Part shown: positions 1-9,140 of the stretch, in pieces
How the letters are laid out: each line of letters begins with the position of its first letter
How positions within the stretch are numbered: the stretch's first letter is position 1
Assembly: GCA_910577325.1 (NCBI GenBank)
Contig: CAJTMR010000004.1
Coordinates: forward strand, 1-64,000
From: an uncultured Parabacteroides sp.
Lineage (GTDB): Bacteria > Bacteroidota > Bacteroidia > Bacteroidales > Tannerellaceae
Reading direction: 5' to 3'
DNA: 64,000 nucleotides
The notes under the pieces: model-generated
Told to the model about the DNA's origin: nothing
The model's database searches: none
What the model saw: the letters and a program-made list of their open reading frames with translations, nothing else
Position numbers and translations under genes: made by a program

Positions 1-166
1 TCTATTTATTAGGCAATTATAAGATAGCGGTTTTTATAGTGACGAAGTCAGGAGTAAAGACTTTTTTAGCTTCGCGTGCAATAATTGCGAGGTTTTTATG
101 TCACAAAAAGTCTGTTTGTCTCAAATAAAAGAGATAAGATTTTTATTGAACTAAAATAAGAAACAA

Positions 167-787
167 ATGGAAGATAATAGGAAGGTGCTATATGATATCG
201 TTTATGAGAAAATGTTTACTGTGATGAATAATTATCATCCAGTTTCCGAAAGTTTTCGTGAGCTGATTTACGATAATAGTACTCCCGTCCGATTTACAAA
301 AGGTGAATTATTGCTGACTGAAAACAGGGTGTGTAATGTGCTGTTTTTCATTGCGGGTGGGTTCTGTTCCTGTTTCTATAATAAGGACGGGAAAGAATGT
401 GTCATGCGATTTGCCGGTGACGGGAATTTTTGTACGTCATGGCATAGCTTTTTGGGGAAACAACGCTCCTTGATTAATATTAAGGCTACGGAAGATACAA
501 TGGCTGTTTGTTTTAAGCGAGAACAATTTGATAAACTATGGGAAGAAAGTACTGATTTTGTCGCTATTATTTGTAGAGTTCTTGAAATGTATGCTATTGA
601 AAGTGAGGAAAAAACATTCAGGATGCGTAGTAATCAGGCTGAGGGGAGGGTCAGATATTATATGGATACGCGTGAAATCCATTATTTGATGAAGCATGTC
701 CCTCGTTATAATATCGCCTCTTATCTGAATATGACGCAAGAGACTTTTTCTAAAATATTTACTCAGTTGAATAAAGAACAAAAGTAA
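167..787 (+). CDS. Crp/Fnr family transcriptional regulator
   Basis: A 206-residue protein with the two-part Crp/Fnr layout. Residues about 25-120 form a cyclic-nucleotide-binding-like beta roll (FTKGELLLTENR, then FIAGGFCSCFY). Residues about 165-200 form a helix-turn-helix (YNIASYLNMTQETFSKIFTQL). Family members sense a small molecule, redox state or gas and bind DNA as dimers. The cysteines do not make a recognisable Fnr iron-sulphur pattern, so the signal cannot be told. It stands alone: what precedes it is outside the window, and the next gene converges on it. The 166 bases upstream are AT-rich with a weak inverted pair at 58-66 and 105-113. The family is clear; the regulon is unknown. 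Confidence 0.85.
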   Translation: MEDNRKVLYDIVYEKMFTVMNNYHPVSESFRELIYDNSTPVRFTKGELLLTENRVCNVLFFIAGGFCSCFYNKDGKECVMRFAGDGNFCTSWHSFLGKQRSLINIKATEDTMAVCFKREQFDKLWEESTDFVAIICRVLEMYAIESEEKTFRMRSNQAEGRVRYYMDTREIHYLMKHVPRYNIASYLNMTQETFSKIFTQLNKEQK

Positions 788-834
788 AGAACGGCTAAAC
801 CAAAAAAGAGGGTGTCGCTATGCGTATATACAAA

Positions 835-874
835 CTTACCCAAGAATACGTCAAAGTTCGTAGACTTGGGTAAG
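835..874. terminator. Hairpin between convergent genes
   Basis: A perfect 10-bp inverted repeat (CTTACCCAAG and CTTGGGTAAG) with a 20-base loop lies between the ends of the Crp/Fnr gene and the oadB-like gene, which converge here. It is followed on the plus strand by a T-rich stretch. I infer it serves as a terminator, possibly in both directions. Confidence 0.5.
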
Positions 875-932
875 ATTTTATATCTATATTTGGAGATGAT
901 TTGGAGTTCAGCTCCTCTTTATGTGAAATCGA

Positions 933-2126
933 TTATCCTAAGAATCCCAATAGGATACCGGCTGCTACGGCAGAACCGATTACACCGGCTACGTTCGGAC
1001 CCATGGCGTGCATCAGCAAATAGTTGCTCGGATCATATTCCAAACCTACATTCTGCGAGATACGTGCTGCGTCAGGTACGGCCGATACACCGGAGTTACC
1101 GATAAGCGGGTTGATCTTGTTTCCTTCTTTCAAGAACAAGTTGAAGAATTTGACGAACAATACACCGGCACAAGTCGCGATCACGAATGACAATGCTCCC
1201 AAGCCGAAGATCTTGATGGAGTTCAGTGTCAGGAATTGCGTGGCTTGTGTGGAGGCTCCTACTGTAATACCCAATAGGATTGTGATTACGTCGATCAACG
1301 GACCACGTGCCGTTTCTGCTAAACGGCGGGTGACACCACTCTCTTTGATCAGGTTGCCGAAGAACAGCATGCCCAGCAATGGCAGGCCGGATGGAACCAA
1401 GAAAGCAGTCAGCAACAGACCTACGATCGGGAAAATGATCTTTTCAGTCTGGGAAACGGCTCTCGGCGGTTTCATGCGGATCACACGTTCTTTTTGCGTT
1501 GTCAACAAGCGCATGAACGGTGGCTGGATAATGGGAACGAGAGCCATATAGGAATAGGCCGATACTGCGATTGCTCCCATCAAGTTTGGAGCCAACTTGG
1601 ATGACAAGAAGATTGCCGTCGGGCCGTCGGCGCCACCAATGATACCGATGGCTCCGGCTTGGCTCGGGTCGAATCCCATTTGTAAGGCGATGATGTAAGC
1701 GCCGAAGATTCCGAATTGGGCGGCTGCCCCGACTAACATCAACTTTGGGTTGGAGATCAGGGCCGAAAAGTCGGTCATGGCTCCGATCCCAAGGAAAATC
1801 AGTGGCGGATACCAACCTTGTTTGACCCCTTGGTAGAGGATATTTAATACGGAACCTTCTTCATAGATACCCAGTTGCAATCCTGCATCTTTGAATGGAA
1901 TGTTACCAATCAAGATACCGAAACCGATCGGGATCAGAAGCATAGGTTCGAATTCGAACCGGATGGCCAGGAAGATGAACAACAACCCGACCAGCAGCAT
2001 GACGATATGTCCGGGGGTCGCGTTTGCGAATCCTGTGTAGGAGAGGAATATCTGAATGTTTTCCATCAAGAATTGCAGAAAACTTTCGGATGCCCCTGCC
2101 GCTTGTAATAATATGGATGTTAACAT
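933..2126 (-). CDS. Na+-translocating decarboxylase beta subunit (OadB/MmdB family)
   Basis: A 397-residue polytopic membrane protein of the OadB/GcdB/MmdB family, which couples decarboxylation of carboxybiotin to sodium export across the inner membrane. The family motif GGADGPTAIF is present around residue 165; its Asp is implicated in sodium movement in characterised homologues. The C-terminal conserved blocks GNSGVSAVPDAAR and MGPNVAGVIGSA are also intact. Hydrophobic segments run through the whole length and the size is normal. It is the last gene of a five-gene minus-strand operon (epimerase, carboxyltransferase, gamma-like subunit, biotin carrier, beta subunit) and starts 4 bases after the biotin carrier gene. 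With that context the complex is most likely methylmalonyl-CoA decarboxylase. Confidence 0.93.
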   Translation of the reverse strand: MLTSILLQAAGASESFLQFLMENIQIFLSYTGFANATPGHIVMLLVGLLFIFLAIRFEFEPMLLIPIGFGILIGNIPFKDAGLQLGIYEEGSVLNILYQGVKQGWYPPLIFLGIGAMTDFSALISNPKLMLVGAAAQFGIFGAYIIALQMGFDPSQAGAIGIIGGADGPTAIFLSSKLAPNLMGAIAVSAYSYMALVPIIQPPFMRLLTTQKERVIRMKPPRAVSQTEKIIFPIVGLLLTAFLVPSGLPLLGMLFFGNLIKESGVTRRLAETARGPLIDVITILLGITVGASTQATQFLTLNSIKIFGLGALSFVIATCAGVLFVKFFNLFLKEGNKINPLIGNSGVSAVPDAARISQNVGLEYDPSNYLLMHAMGPNVAGVIGSAVAAGILLGFLG

Positions 2127-2130
2127 AGCC

Positions 2131-2562
2131 TTAACCGATTACGACGAGGTCTGCCCCTTCCAGTACAGAATCGCCTTTGTTTACTTTTATTTCTACAATC
2201 TTGCCATCGCGGTCGGCATTGATGTTGTTTTCCATCTTCATGGCTTCAAGAACAAGGATCTTTTGTCCTCTTTTGACCGTATCACCGACTTTACAATCTA
2301 CACTCAGGATTACGCCGGGAAGCGGAGATTTGACGGCCCCTGCTGCGCCGGAAGTTGCCGGACGGCTTACTACGGGAGCGCCGGAAGCTGTCGTAGGCGC
2401 TTGAACCGGTCGTTTGAGTGTCACCATTTGTTTTTTAGCCGGTTTTTCCATCTTTACGCTATATGGAGTCCCGTTTACTTCAACTTCAGCAATGTCATCC
2501 ATGACTGAATTGATATGTACTTTGTACACGTTACCGTTTATGGTATATTTAAAACTTTTCAT
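2131..2562 (-). CDS. Biotin carrier subunit of methylmalonyl-CoA decarboxylase
   Basis: A 143-residue biotinyl carrier protein. Residues about 75-143 form a biotinyl/lipoyl domain with the biotinylation motif EAMKMEN; the acceptor lysine is K109. The N-terminal part is followed by an Ala/Pro/Thr-rich linker (APTTASGAPVV), typical of the swinging arm in sodium-pump decarboxylases. The carrier takes CO2 as carboxybiotin from the carboxyltransferase and hands it to the membrane beta subunit. It lies between the gamma-like and beta subunit genes, 22 and 4 bases from them, and must be transcribed with them. Biotin ligase is not in this window. Confidence 0.92.
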   Translation of the reverse strand: MKSFKYTINGNVYKVHINSVMDDIAEVEVNGTPYSVKMEKPAKKQMVTLKRPVQAPTTASGAPVVSRPATSGAAGAVKSPLPGVILSVDCKVGDTVKRGQKILVLEAMKMENNINADRDGKIVEIKVNKGDSVLEGADLVVIG

Positions 2563-2584
2563 TCAATTGGATTTTAAGAGGTAA

Positions 2585-3502
2585 TTACTTTTTATTGGGA
2601 GATTGACGCAATGTATAGATTTTGGAGCTCCACGGAGAATAGCTGCGTTGAACTTTGCGGATGGTCAATACGGTATTTTCAATATCGTGGTTGTCATCGC
2701 TCATTTCATACAAGGCAGTAGCGATTGCAGCGAAAATTTCTCCTGATTCCTGTCCGGCATTGGCAGCAATGGCTGTTCCTTCTCCGGCGGCTTTCTGTGC
2801 ATTACGTTTGCTGGCACTGATTGCGACGTTTCCGATCTGCTTGAATACTAAGAACAAGATGAGCAAGCCTAGGAACACGACGGCCATTGCGGTAACGGTC
2901 ATGCCTATACCTAACGAGTCGTTTCGCTGGAAATTCTCGATCTTTTCATTGGAATCCAACGTTACATTGTTGGTATTCGGAGTCACTTTGCTCAGTGTGC
3001 TCCATTTCCCCGTACCGTCGACATCCAGACCGTAACTTACATCCGCTTTTTGACCGGCAGGGATGATGATTTCGTCAATCAGTGTCGTACCGTCGGCATC
3101 GTAAAGTGCGATGTAGTTGTCTTTGTCGGGTGACAAGGTGAAGTTTATATGGAACGTTCCTCTTGTCGGTTCGTTGTCTGCCCAGAAAAGCGTATGTTGG
3201 CGAGGAGGGATCTTTGTCAACACGTCCCCTTTCGGGATCATATACATTTTCTTTGCATCCGGTTTTTTGCCTTCCCAATTGATATTGGTCAGGTAGCAGC
3301 CTCTTAGGTCCACTGTCCCCGCCGAGTTGTTGAAAAGCTCGATCCAGGGATGGCGCTTGCCATAGTCATCGACGAAATTGTCTTCGTTGACAACCAGCAC
3401 TTCGTTTATCTTGACGGAGGTAGTCAACTGCGCCTGGGCACCGAATGAAAACAGTACCATGAGCAACAGCAACACCCCTATTTTTTTATTGATCATATTC
3501 AT
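2585..3502 (-). CDS. OadG-like gamma subunit with extracytoplasmic lamin-tail domain
   Basis: A 305-residue protein whose place in the operon is that of the small OadG/gamma subunit, which tethers the decarboxylase complex to the membrane. It has a signal peptide (residues 1-24, ending FGAQA), then about 130 residues matching a lamin-tail domain (KINEVLVVNE, HPWIELFNNS, VDLRGCYLTN). A single membrane helix follows at about 200-222 (GMTVTAMAVVFLGLLILFLV), and then a cytoplasmic tail rich in Ala. Typical OadG proteins are about 80 residues with only the helix and tail, so the first 190 residues are an addition. The lamin-tail part would lie outside the cytoplasm; its role is unknown. Confidence 0.85.
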   Translation of the reverse strand: MNMINKKIGVLLLLMVLFSFGAQAQLTTSVKINEVLVVNEDNFVDDYGKRHPWIELFNNSAGTVDLRGCYLTNINWEGKKPDAKKMYMIPKGDVLTKIPPRQHTLFWADNEPTRGTFHINFTLSPDKDNYIALYDADGTTLIDEIIIPAGQKADVSYGLDVDGTGKWSTLSKVTPNTNNVTLDSNEKIENFQRNDSLGIGMTVTAMAVVFLGLLILFLVFKQIGNVAISASKRNAQKAAGEGTAIAANAGQESGEIFAAIATALYEMSDDNHDIENTVLTIRKVQRSYSPWSSKIYTLRQSPNKK

Positions 3503-3517
3503 TTCCTGTTTTAAGAA

Positions 3518-5071
3518 TTATAGAGGCAGATTGTCATGTTTCTTAGCAGGATTGCTTAACTTCTTAGTCTGCAATTGTTGTAAAGCACGAATAATACGGA
3601 AACGAGTGTTACGCGGTTCGATCACATCGTCGATATAACCATATTGAGCGGCATTGTACGGATTTGCAAATGCTTTTTTGTATTCGGCTTCTTTTTCTGC
3701 TGCACAGGCTTTCGGATCTTCTGAGGCAGCCACTTCTTTAGCGAAAATGACTTCCACGGCTCCACTCGGGCCCATTACGGCGATTTCGGCTGTCGGCCAA
3801 GCGTAGTTCATGTCGCCGCGCAGATGTTTGGAGCTCATCACACAGTAGGCGCCACCGTAAGACTTACGCAATGTCACGGTTACTTTGGGCACTGTCGCTT
3901 CGCCGTAAGCGTAAAGCAATTTAGCTCCGTGCAGGATCACACCGTTATATTCCTGACCTGTACCCGGCAAAAATCCCGGTACGTCAACCAATGTAACCAA
4001 AGGAATGTTGAACGCGTCGCAGAAGCGGACGAAACGGCCTGCCTTACGGGAAGCGTTGCTGTCCAGACAACCGGCCATTACTTTCGGCTGGTTGGCTACG
4101 ATACCGACAGTCTGGCCGTTGAAACGGGCGAAACCGACGATGATGTTCTTTGCATAATCTGCATGTACTTCCAGAAATTCGCCGTTATCGATGATGGTTC
4201 CGATCACTTCATACATGTCGTATGCTTGGTTGGGGTTGTCAGGTATGATTTCGTTCAGGTTGTCATCCAGACGGTCGATCGGGTCTTTGCATTCGATCAG
4301 CGGAGTTTCTTCCAAGTTGTTTTGTGGCAGGAAGCTGATTAATTTGCGGATCAGTTGCAAACCGTCTTCCTCTGTATCGACTGCGAAATGAGCCACTCCG
4401 GATTTTGTGGAGTGTACACTCGCGCCGCCCAACTGTTCCTGTGTCACGTCTTCGCCCGTAACGGTCTTTACTACTTTCGGACCGGTCAGGAACATATAAC
4501 TTGTTCCGCGAGTCATGATATTGAAGTCTGTCAAGGCAGGCGAATAGACCGCACCGCCGGCACACGGGCCGAAAATACCTGAAATCTGAGGAATCACACC
4601 GGATGCCAAGATGTTACGCTGGAAAATTTCAGCATAACCGGCCAACGCGTTGACACCTTCCTGGATACGGGCACCGCCGGAGTCGTTCAAACCGATAACG
4701 GGAGCACCCATCTTCATGGCTTGATCCATTACCTTACAGATCTTCATTGCCAGTGTTTCTGACAAAGCACCGCCGAATACGGTGAAATCTTGTGCATAGA
4801 TATATACCAAACGTCCGTCAATCGTACCATATCCGGTCACGATGCCGTCACCCAGAAATTTGGTCTTTTCGATACCGAAGTTGGAACAACGGTGCTTGAC
4901 GAACATATCGAACTCTTCGAAACTACCTTCATCCAGCAACATGGCAATACGTTCGCGTGCCGTATATTTTCCTTTTTTGTGCTGAGATTCGATTCTTTTT
5001 TCTCCACCACCTAAACGAGCCGTCTCGCGAAGGGCGATAAGCTCCTTTACTTTTTCAAGTTGGTTACTCAT
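3518..5071 (-). CDS. mmdA: Methylmalonyl-CoA decarboxylase carboxyltransferase (alpha) subunit
   Basis: A 517-residue acyl-CoA carboxyltransferase of the MmdA/PccB family. It has both crotonase-fold halves, with oxyanion-hole regions visible as DSGGARIQEG and GPCAGGAVYSPAL in the first half and VDVPGFLPGTGQE and SYGGAYCVM in the second. It moves the carboxyl group of (S)-methylmalonyl-CoA to biotin, giving propionyl-CoA. It sits directly after the methylmalonyl-CoA epimerase gene and before the gamma, biotin and beta subunits, and this context selects methylmalonyl-CoA as substrate over propionyl-CoA carboxylation. No biotin carboxylase gene is in the operon, which fits a decarboxylase. This is the propionate-forming end of the succinate pathway. 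Confidence 0.9.
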   Translation of the reverse strand: MSNQLEKVKELIALRETARLGGGEKRIESQHKKGKYTARERIAMLLDEGSFEEFDMFVKHRCSNFGIEKTKFLGDGIVTGYGTIDGRLVYIYAQDFTVFGGALSETLAMKICKVMDQAMKMGAPVIGLNDSGGARIQEGVNALAGYAEIFQRNILASGVIPQISGIFGPCAGGAVYSPALTDFNIMTRGTSYMFLTGPKVVKTVTGEDVTQEQLGGASVHSTKSGVAHFAVDTEEDGLQLIRKLISFLPQNNLEETPLIECKDPIDRLDDNLNEIIPDNPNQAYDMYEVIGTIIDNGEFLEVHADYAKNIIVGFARFNGQTVGIVANQPKVMAGCLDSNASRKAGRFVRFCDAFNIPLVTLVDVPGFLPGTGQEYNGVILHGAKLLYAYGEATVPKVTVTLRKSYGGAYCVMSSKHLRGDMNYAWPTAEIAVMGPSGAVEVIFAKEVAASEDPKACAAEKEAEYKKAFANPYNAAQYGYIDDVIEPRNTRFRIIRALQQLQTKKLSNPAKKHDNLPL

Positions 5072-5140
5072 TGTACTATAGATTTGTTGTTAGAAATGAA
5101 TATTTAATTGTTGGGGCGGTTAGCGACCTTCCCCCGTACT

Positions 5141-5548
5141 TTATTTTCCAGGCATGCAAAGTTCAGTCAGAACACTGCAAGTTGATTTTGGGTGAAGGAA
5201 TGCAATGTTCAAGCCTTCTGCACCTCCGCGCGGAGCTTTGTCGATCAGCTTTACACCTTTTGATTCGGCTTCATCCAATGCAGCCTGTACATCGGGAACA
5301 GCAAATGCGATGTGGTGGATACCTTCACCTTTCTTTTCGATAAATTTAGCGATTGTGCTGTCTTCGCTTGTCGGTTCCAGCAACTCGATCTTGGTTTGGC
5401 CCACTTTAAAGAACGCAGTTTTTACTTTTTGATCTGCAACTTCTTCGATGTTGTAGCATTTCAATCCTAAAACTTCTTCATAATACGGCAGACAAGCTTC
5501 GATGCTCTTTACCGCGATACCTAAATGTTCGATATGTGTAAGTTCCAT
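5141..5548 (-). CDS. mce: Methylmalonyl-CoA epimerase
   Basis: A 135-residue protein of the VOC (glyoxalase-like) fold, the normal length for methylmalonyl-CoA epimerase. Metal-ligand positions are visible: the first His in HIEHLGIAV, the HH of GEGIHHIAFAV, and the C-terminal Glu in LTELCMPGK. It interconverts the R and S forms of methylmalonyl-CoA, linking the B12-dependent mutase (not in the window) to the decarboxylase encoded by the following genes. It is the first gene of the five-gene operon. A Bacteroidetes-type promoter is visible about 50 bases upstream. Confidence 0.93.
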   Translation of the reverse strand: MELTHIEHLGIAVKSIEACLPYYEEVLGLKCYNIEEVADQKVKTAFFKVGQTKIELLEPTSEDSTIAKFIEKKGEGIHHIAFAVPDVQAALDEAESKGVKLIDKAPRGGAEGLNIAFLHPKSTCSVLTELCMPGK

Positions 5549-5595
5549 GTCAATAATAATTTAGTAATTTAATATTGTTTTTTGTTCTATGTGGG

Positions 5596-5626
5596 CAAAG
5601 GTACACTCTTTTTATTAATAGAGAAA
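5596..5626 (-). promoter_or_regulatory. Promoter of the methylmalonyl-CoA epimerase/decarboxylase operon
   Basis: Read on the minus strand: TTTC, a 19-base spacer, then TACCTTTG. This matches the Bacteroidetes housekeeping consensus (TTTG, N19-21, TAnnTTTG) with one mismatch in the upstream box. It lies 48 bases before the mce start. Confidence 0.65.
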
Positions 5627-5692
5627 TAATTCGTTAATATTTATCAGCATGATCCGGATATGTTTAAAAAGCATATTTTTAAAATCATGCGG

Positions 5693-8098
5693 CTAAAAAT
5701 CAACGATAAGGCGAACATTCAATTGCCGACCGGTCAGGTAATTCGGAATTGCGTACTGGTGGTTGTCTATGTTGGTAATCCAATAATAGGAACTTGTGTT
5801 TTTTATATCGAACAGGTTGAAAATGTCGAGTCCGAGCCAAATGTTCTTGAGATTGCGGAAGATCCCGCGGTCCATGATCGCATCCGTTCCTCCGGCAAGT
5901 TGGTAAGAGAACCCAAGGTCCACACGTTTGTAGGTCGGAGTACGGAAATAACCGTCCTCGTAGCCTGTTCGCGGGGCTGTGACGGGAAGACCGCCGGACA
6001 GTACGCCTTTCAGATTCAGTTTGACGCGTTTGTAACCGGGGAAATAATCTTGGAAAAAGAGCGAAACATTATAGCCTTGGCTGTTGGGCATCGGTACATA
6101 TTCACTGCCCCGGATGCTTTGTTCCGCTTTCATCAGGGAAAAACTGATCCAGGAGTCCGTACCCGGAACAAATTCGCCGAAAAATTTGACATCGAGGCCC
6201 ATTGCGTGACCTTCCCCGCAGTTCTCGCCATAGTAACGGATTTTGACATTGTCCACCGTATAAGGGTTTAGATTATCCAGTTTTTTATAATACATATCGG
6301 CACTAATCTTGAAGTTCCGGCCGGATGCCCGGAAGGTATAATCGCCACCGGCAATGACATGGATAGAACGTTGGGATTTCAGATTATTATTCAGTTGTAT
6401 GATACTGTTACCGTGCTCGTCCTGTACGGTCGTACGCAATTCCTTGTAGAAAGGCGATTGGTAATACAGGCCGGAAGCCAAGCGGAAGGTCAGGTTCTGG
6501 TCGAAATTAGGAATGAAACCGATTGAAGCACGCGGGCTGAATATAAATTCCTTGTTATAGCTCCAGTAGCTGCCGCGTACACCACCGGTCAGCGTGAACA
6601 GTCCTTGTTTGGTACGGAACTTGAATACATCCTGCAAATAGCCGGAAATACGTGTACTTTCCAGTTTGTTATCCGAGAACAGGTTTGCGATCACGTTGAC
6701 ATTCCCGCCTCCTTGCGGTAGCGAATATCCGGCAGAGTCGCGTTTTTCCCACTCGCTGATCTTATCGTTTATTTTTTCCATCTGGACGGTGGCGCCCCAT
6801 TTCAATGTGTTGTTTTTCAAGCGGGCGATGCCATAATGCCCGACGTTCATGATGTTGGAATGCAGGCGGTTGCGGGCATGCTCGTTATAGCGTGCTATGG
6901 ATAGATTTTGTATTTCCCCGCCTCCTTCTTCAGCTGCGTCCCCCAGCCAGTAATCGCCAGCAATATCGTAGCCTTCCTCTTCTTTGCTGGTGAAAGCGGA
7001 TGCCTGAAGGCCGAGTTCGGTGTTCTCGTTCAGATTGTGTTTTAAGGTAAGGGCTCCGAAAAGCGTTTCGAATTTATCCCGTTCCTGTCCGTTCATGAAC
7101 ACTTTGAATTTTTTAGCGTTGGCTGCTGTGCCGAAGGAGGTTTCACGGGTATGGGGAATGAATTTATAATTGTTTATAGCTAAGTTTCCGAGGAAATTGA
7201 TTTCCCATTTGGGGGCAAACCGATACGTCATATACGTTTGCAAGTCGATAAAATTAGGATCGTATTCGGCATCCGTATCGGTTGTTTTCAGGAGGGAACG
7301 CCCTGTCTTGTAGCGGAAGCCGGTCACCTGCGTGAATTTGCCGGAGGAGCTACCCACATAGGCGTTGGCTCCTAAAAGACTGGCTGACGCCGAACCTTCG
7401 AACCCTTTCGGTCTCTTGTAAGTAATATCCAGCACGGAACTCATCTTGTCTCCATAGCGGGCCTCAAATCCTCCGGCGGAGAAGTTGACGGCTTCCGTCA
7501 TATCCGGATTGATAAAACTCAGCCCTTCCTGTTGCCCGGAACGGATGAGCAGCGGGCGGAACACTTCCAGTCCGTTGACATACACGATGTTCTCGTCATA
7601 GCTTCCGCCACGTACGGAGTATTGCGAACTTAATTCGTTATTGGATGTAACACCCGCAAAAGTGACGACCAGACTTTCGATGCTTCCTCCGGCAGGGTCG
7701 GGGAGTAGTTTGACACGGTCGGCATCGAGAGTTTGGAGGGTGGATGTCTGTCTTCGGATAGCGGTCGCTGTCACTTCTCCCAATTCGATGGAGGTGTAGT
7801 TCATCTGCACGTTGAGCCGCATATCTTTGGTTACCTGCGGGATGATCCGTTCGGCCTTGTTGTAACCCAGGCATGAATAGATAAGCGTTACCGAGTCGCC
7901 GGTAGCAACCAAGAGCGAATAATGGCCTTTTTCATTGCTCATCGCACCGTTTAACGTATTCTTGACCCGGATATTGACCAAATCCAGCGGATTACCGTCT
8001 GCATCGCGGATGTAACCGCTGATTTTGACACGTCCCTGTCCGAAAGCAGGTATTGAAAATAATATAAATAGTAGCGTAGCTATCGTACGAATCATCAT
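5693..8098 (-). CDS. TonB-dependent outer membrane receptor with carboxypeptidase-like domain
   Basis: An 801-residue outer membrane receptor. A signal peptide (residues 1-20, ending PAFGQ) is followed by a carboxypeptidase-regulatory-like domain (about 22-105: VKISGYIRDADGNPLDLVNIRV) and a plug domain (about 115-225; note SQYSVRGGSYDENIVYVNG). The rest is a beta-barrel ending in the Phe typical of outer membrane proteins (VRLIVDF). It lacks an STN domain and has no SusD partner, so it is not a SusC. Substrate cannot be read from the sequence. It lies 144 bases upstream of mce on the same strand, but mce has its own promoter, so it is probably a separate unit. Confidence 0.88.
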   Translation of the reverse strand: MMIRTIATLLFILFSIPAFGQGRVKISGYIRDADGNPLDLVNIRVKNTLNGAMSNEKGHYSLLVATGDSVTLIYSCLGYNKAERIIPQVTKDMRLNVQMNYTSIELGEVTATAIRRQTSTLQTLDADRVKLLPDPAGGSIESLVVTFAGVTSNNELSSQYSVRGGSYDENIVYVNGLEVFRPLLIRSGQQEGLSFINPDMTEAVNFSAGGFEARYGDKMSSVLDITYKRPKGFEGSASASLLGANAYVGSSSGKFTQVTGFRYKTGRSLLKTTDTDAEYDPNFIDLQTYMTYRFAPKWEINFLGNLAINNYKFIPHTRETSFGTAANAKKFKVFMNGQERDKFETLFGALTLKHNLNENTELGLQASAFTSKEEEGYDIAGDYWLGDAAEEGGGEIQNLSIARYNEHARNRLHSNIMNVGHYGIARLKNNTLKWGATVQMEKINDKISEWEKRDSAGYSLPQGGGNVNVIANLFSDNKLESTRISGYLQDVFKFRTKQGLFTLTGGVRGSYWSYNKEFIFSPRASIGFIPNFDQNLTFRLASGLYYQSPFYKELRTTVQDEHGNSIIQLNNNLKSQRSIHVIAGGDYTFRASGRNFKISADMYYKKLDNLNPYTVDNVKIRYYGENCGEGHAMGLDVKFFGEFVPGTDSWISFSLMKAEQSIRGSEYVPMPNSQGYNVSLFFQDYFPGYKRVKLNLKGVLSGGLPVTAPRTGYEDGYFRTPTYKRVDLGFSYQLAGGTDAIMDRGIFRNLKNIWLGLDIFNLFDIKNTSSYYWITNIDNHQYAIPNYLTGRQLNVRLIVDF

Positions 8099-8579
8099 AA
8101 TATATTATAGTTATAGCTTTACTAACGTGGAAAACAAAAATTTATTTTTCTTTATAGCGTTAGTCCGGAATACTCCCTCCCTCTCAAAAAACATCGGAAG
8201 TTTGAAAACATGGGCGATTTTTATGGTAATATTATTGATAATTAATGTATTAATAGGTACTAAGATAAACGCATTGGCATGATTGCAGGAAGTGAAGTTA
8301 CTGAATTTTTTTGTATTTTTATATTCGTTTTTACATAAAATAATCGGCTGTTTTGTAGAGACGCAAATAGAGTGTTTGTTACTTATCCTAATTTATAATA
8401 TGCTTATAAACAATTGTGTACAGATATACTTTCTGTGTTTCGTCCGAATCGCCGGTGATAGAAGATACGAAAAAGCAGTTTATGGCAAGGTCTTGTTTTT
8501 CTTCTTAGGCAATCTGTCTTTTTTTCTGTTAAATAATTATCTTTGTCTTTTCTTTCGCACTCTATAAAATAAGATACGT
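8099..8579. other. Gene-free divergent intergenic region
   Basis: About 480 AT-rich bases between the TonB receptor (leftward) and the nitroreductase gene (rightward). I see no convincing gene here: the short open frames have no homology I recognise and no ribosome binding site. A TATCTTTG box at 8538-8545 is a good -7 element for the nitroreductase gene. No clear promoter for the receptor was found. Confidence 0.5.
8538..8545 (+). promoter_or_regulatory. Probable -7 box for nitroreductase-maf genes
   Basis: TATCTTTG fits the Bacteroidetes -7 consensus TAnnTTTG, 34 bases before the nitroreductase start. I see no good TTTG at the -33 position. Confidence 0.45.
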
Positions 8580-9140
8580 ATGGAAAGTTTCGCAACATTA
8601 ATAAAGAGTAGGAGAAGTACCCGTAAGTTCACGGACCGGTTACTGAATCCCGATCAGGTGGAAATGATTTTGAAAGCCGCATTGATGGCGCCTGCTTCCA
8701 AGCGGAAAAACCCTTGGCAGTTTGTCGTTGTGGAGGACAAGGAGATGTTGGCTAAGTTGTCGGTATGCAAACCGGCGGGAGCCGCTTTCCTGAAAGATTG
8801 TGCACTGGCTGTCGTTGTGCTGGCGAATGTGATGGAAAGTGATGTCTGGGTGGAAGATGCAGCGATTGCTTCTATCTATATGCAATTGCAAGCCGAAGAC
8901 TTGGGATTGGGCAGTTGCTGGTGTCAGATCCGTAACCGCCAGACGGAAGACGATGTGGATGCCGCTCAGTATGTGCGGGGGCTTCTCGATGTACCTTATC
9001 AACTGGAAGTCCTCTCTATCATAGGGATCGGTTATAAGGATCAGGAGCGTAAACCGTTTGACGAATCGCACCTGCAATGGGAAAAGATACATATCGGGAC
9101 TTTCCGGATGCCAACCGAAAACGGACAGGAGGAGGCATGA
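8580..9140 (+). CDS. Nitroreductase family protein
   Basis: A 186-residue flavoprotein of the nitroreductase superfamily. The FMN-binding start RRSTRKFTDR (residues 11-20) and the following MAPASKRKNPWQFVVV block are characteristic. Members bind FMN and reduce nitro compounds, quinones or other electrophiles with NAD(P)H; the physiological substrate here cannot be told. Its stop codon overlaps the start of the next gene (ATGA), so it is translationally coupled to a DUF2520 protein. It is probably the first gene of a four-gene run ending in maf. Confidence 0.9.
   Translation: MESFATLIKSRRSTRKFTDRLLNPDQVEMILKAALMAPASKRKNPWQFVVVEDKEMLAKLSVCKPAGAAFLKDCALAVVVLANVMESDVWVEDAAIASIYMQLQAEDLGLGSCWCQIRNRQTEDDVDAAQYVRGLLDVPYQLEVLSIIGIGYKDQERKPFDESHLQWEKIHIGTFRMPTENGQEEA

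Noticed and set aside
8283..8567. 94-residue plus-strand frame in the gap before the nitroreductase gene
   Set aside because: Low-complexity Phe/Leu-rich translation of AT-rich DNA, and it overlaps the probable -7 box of the next gene.
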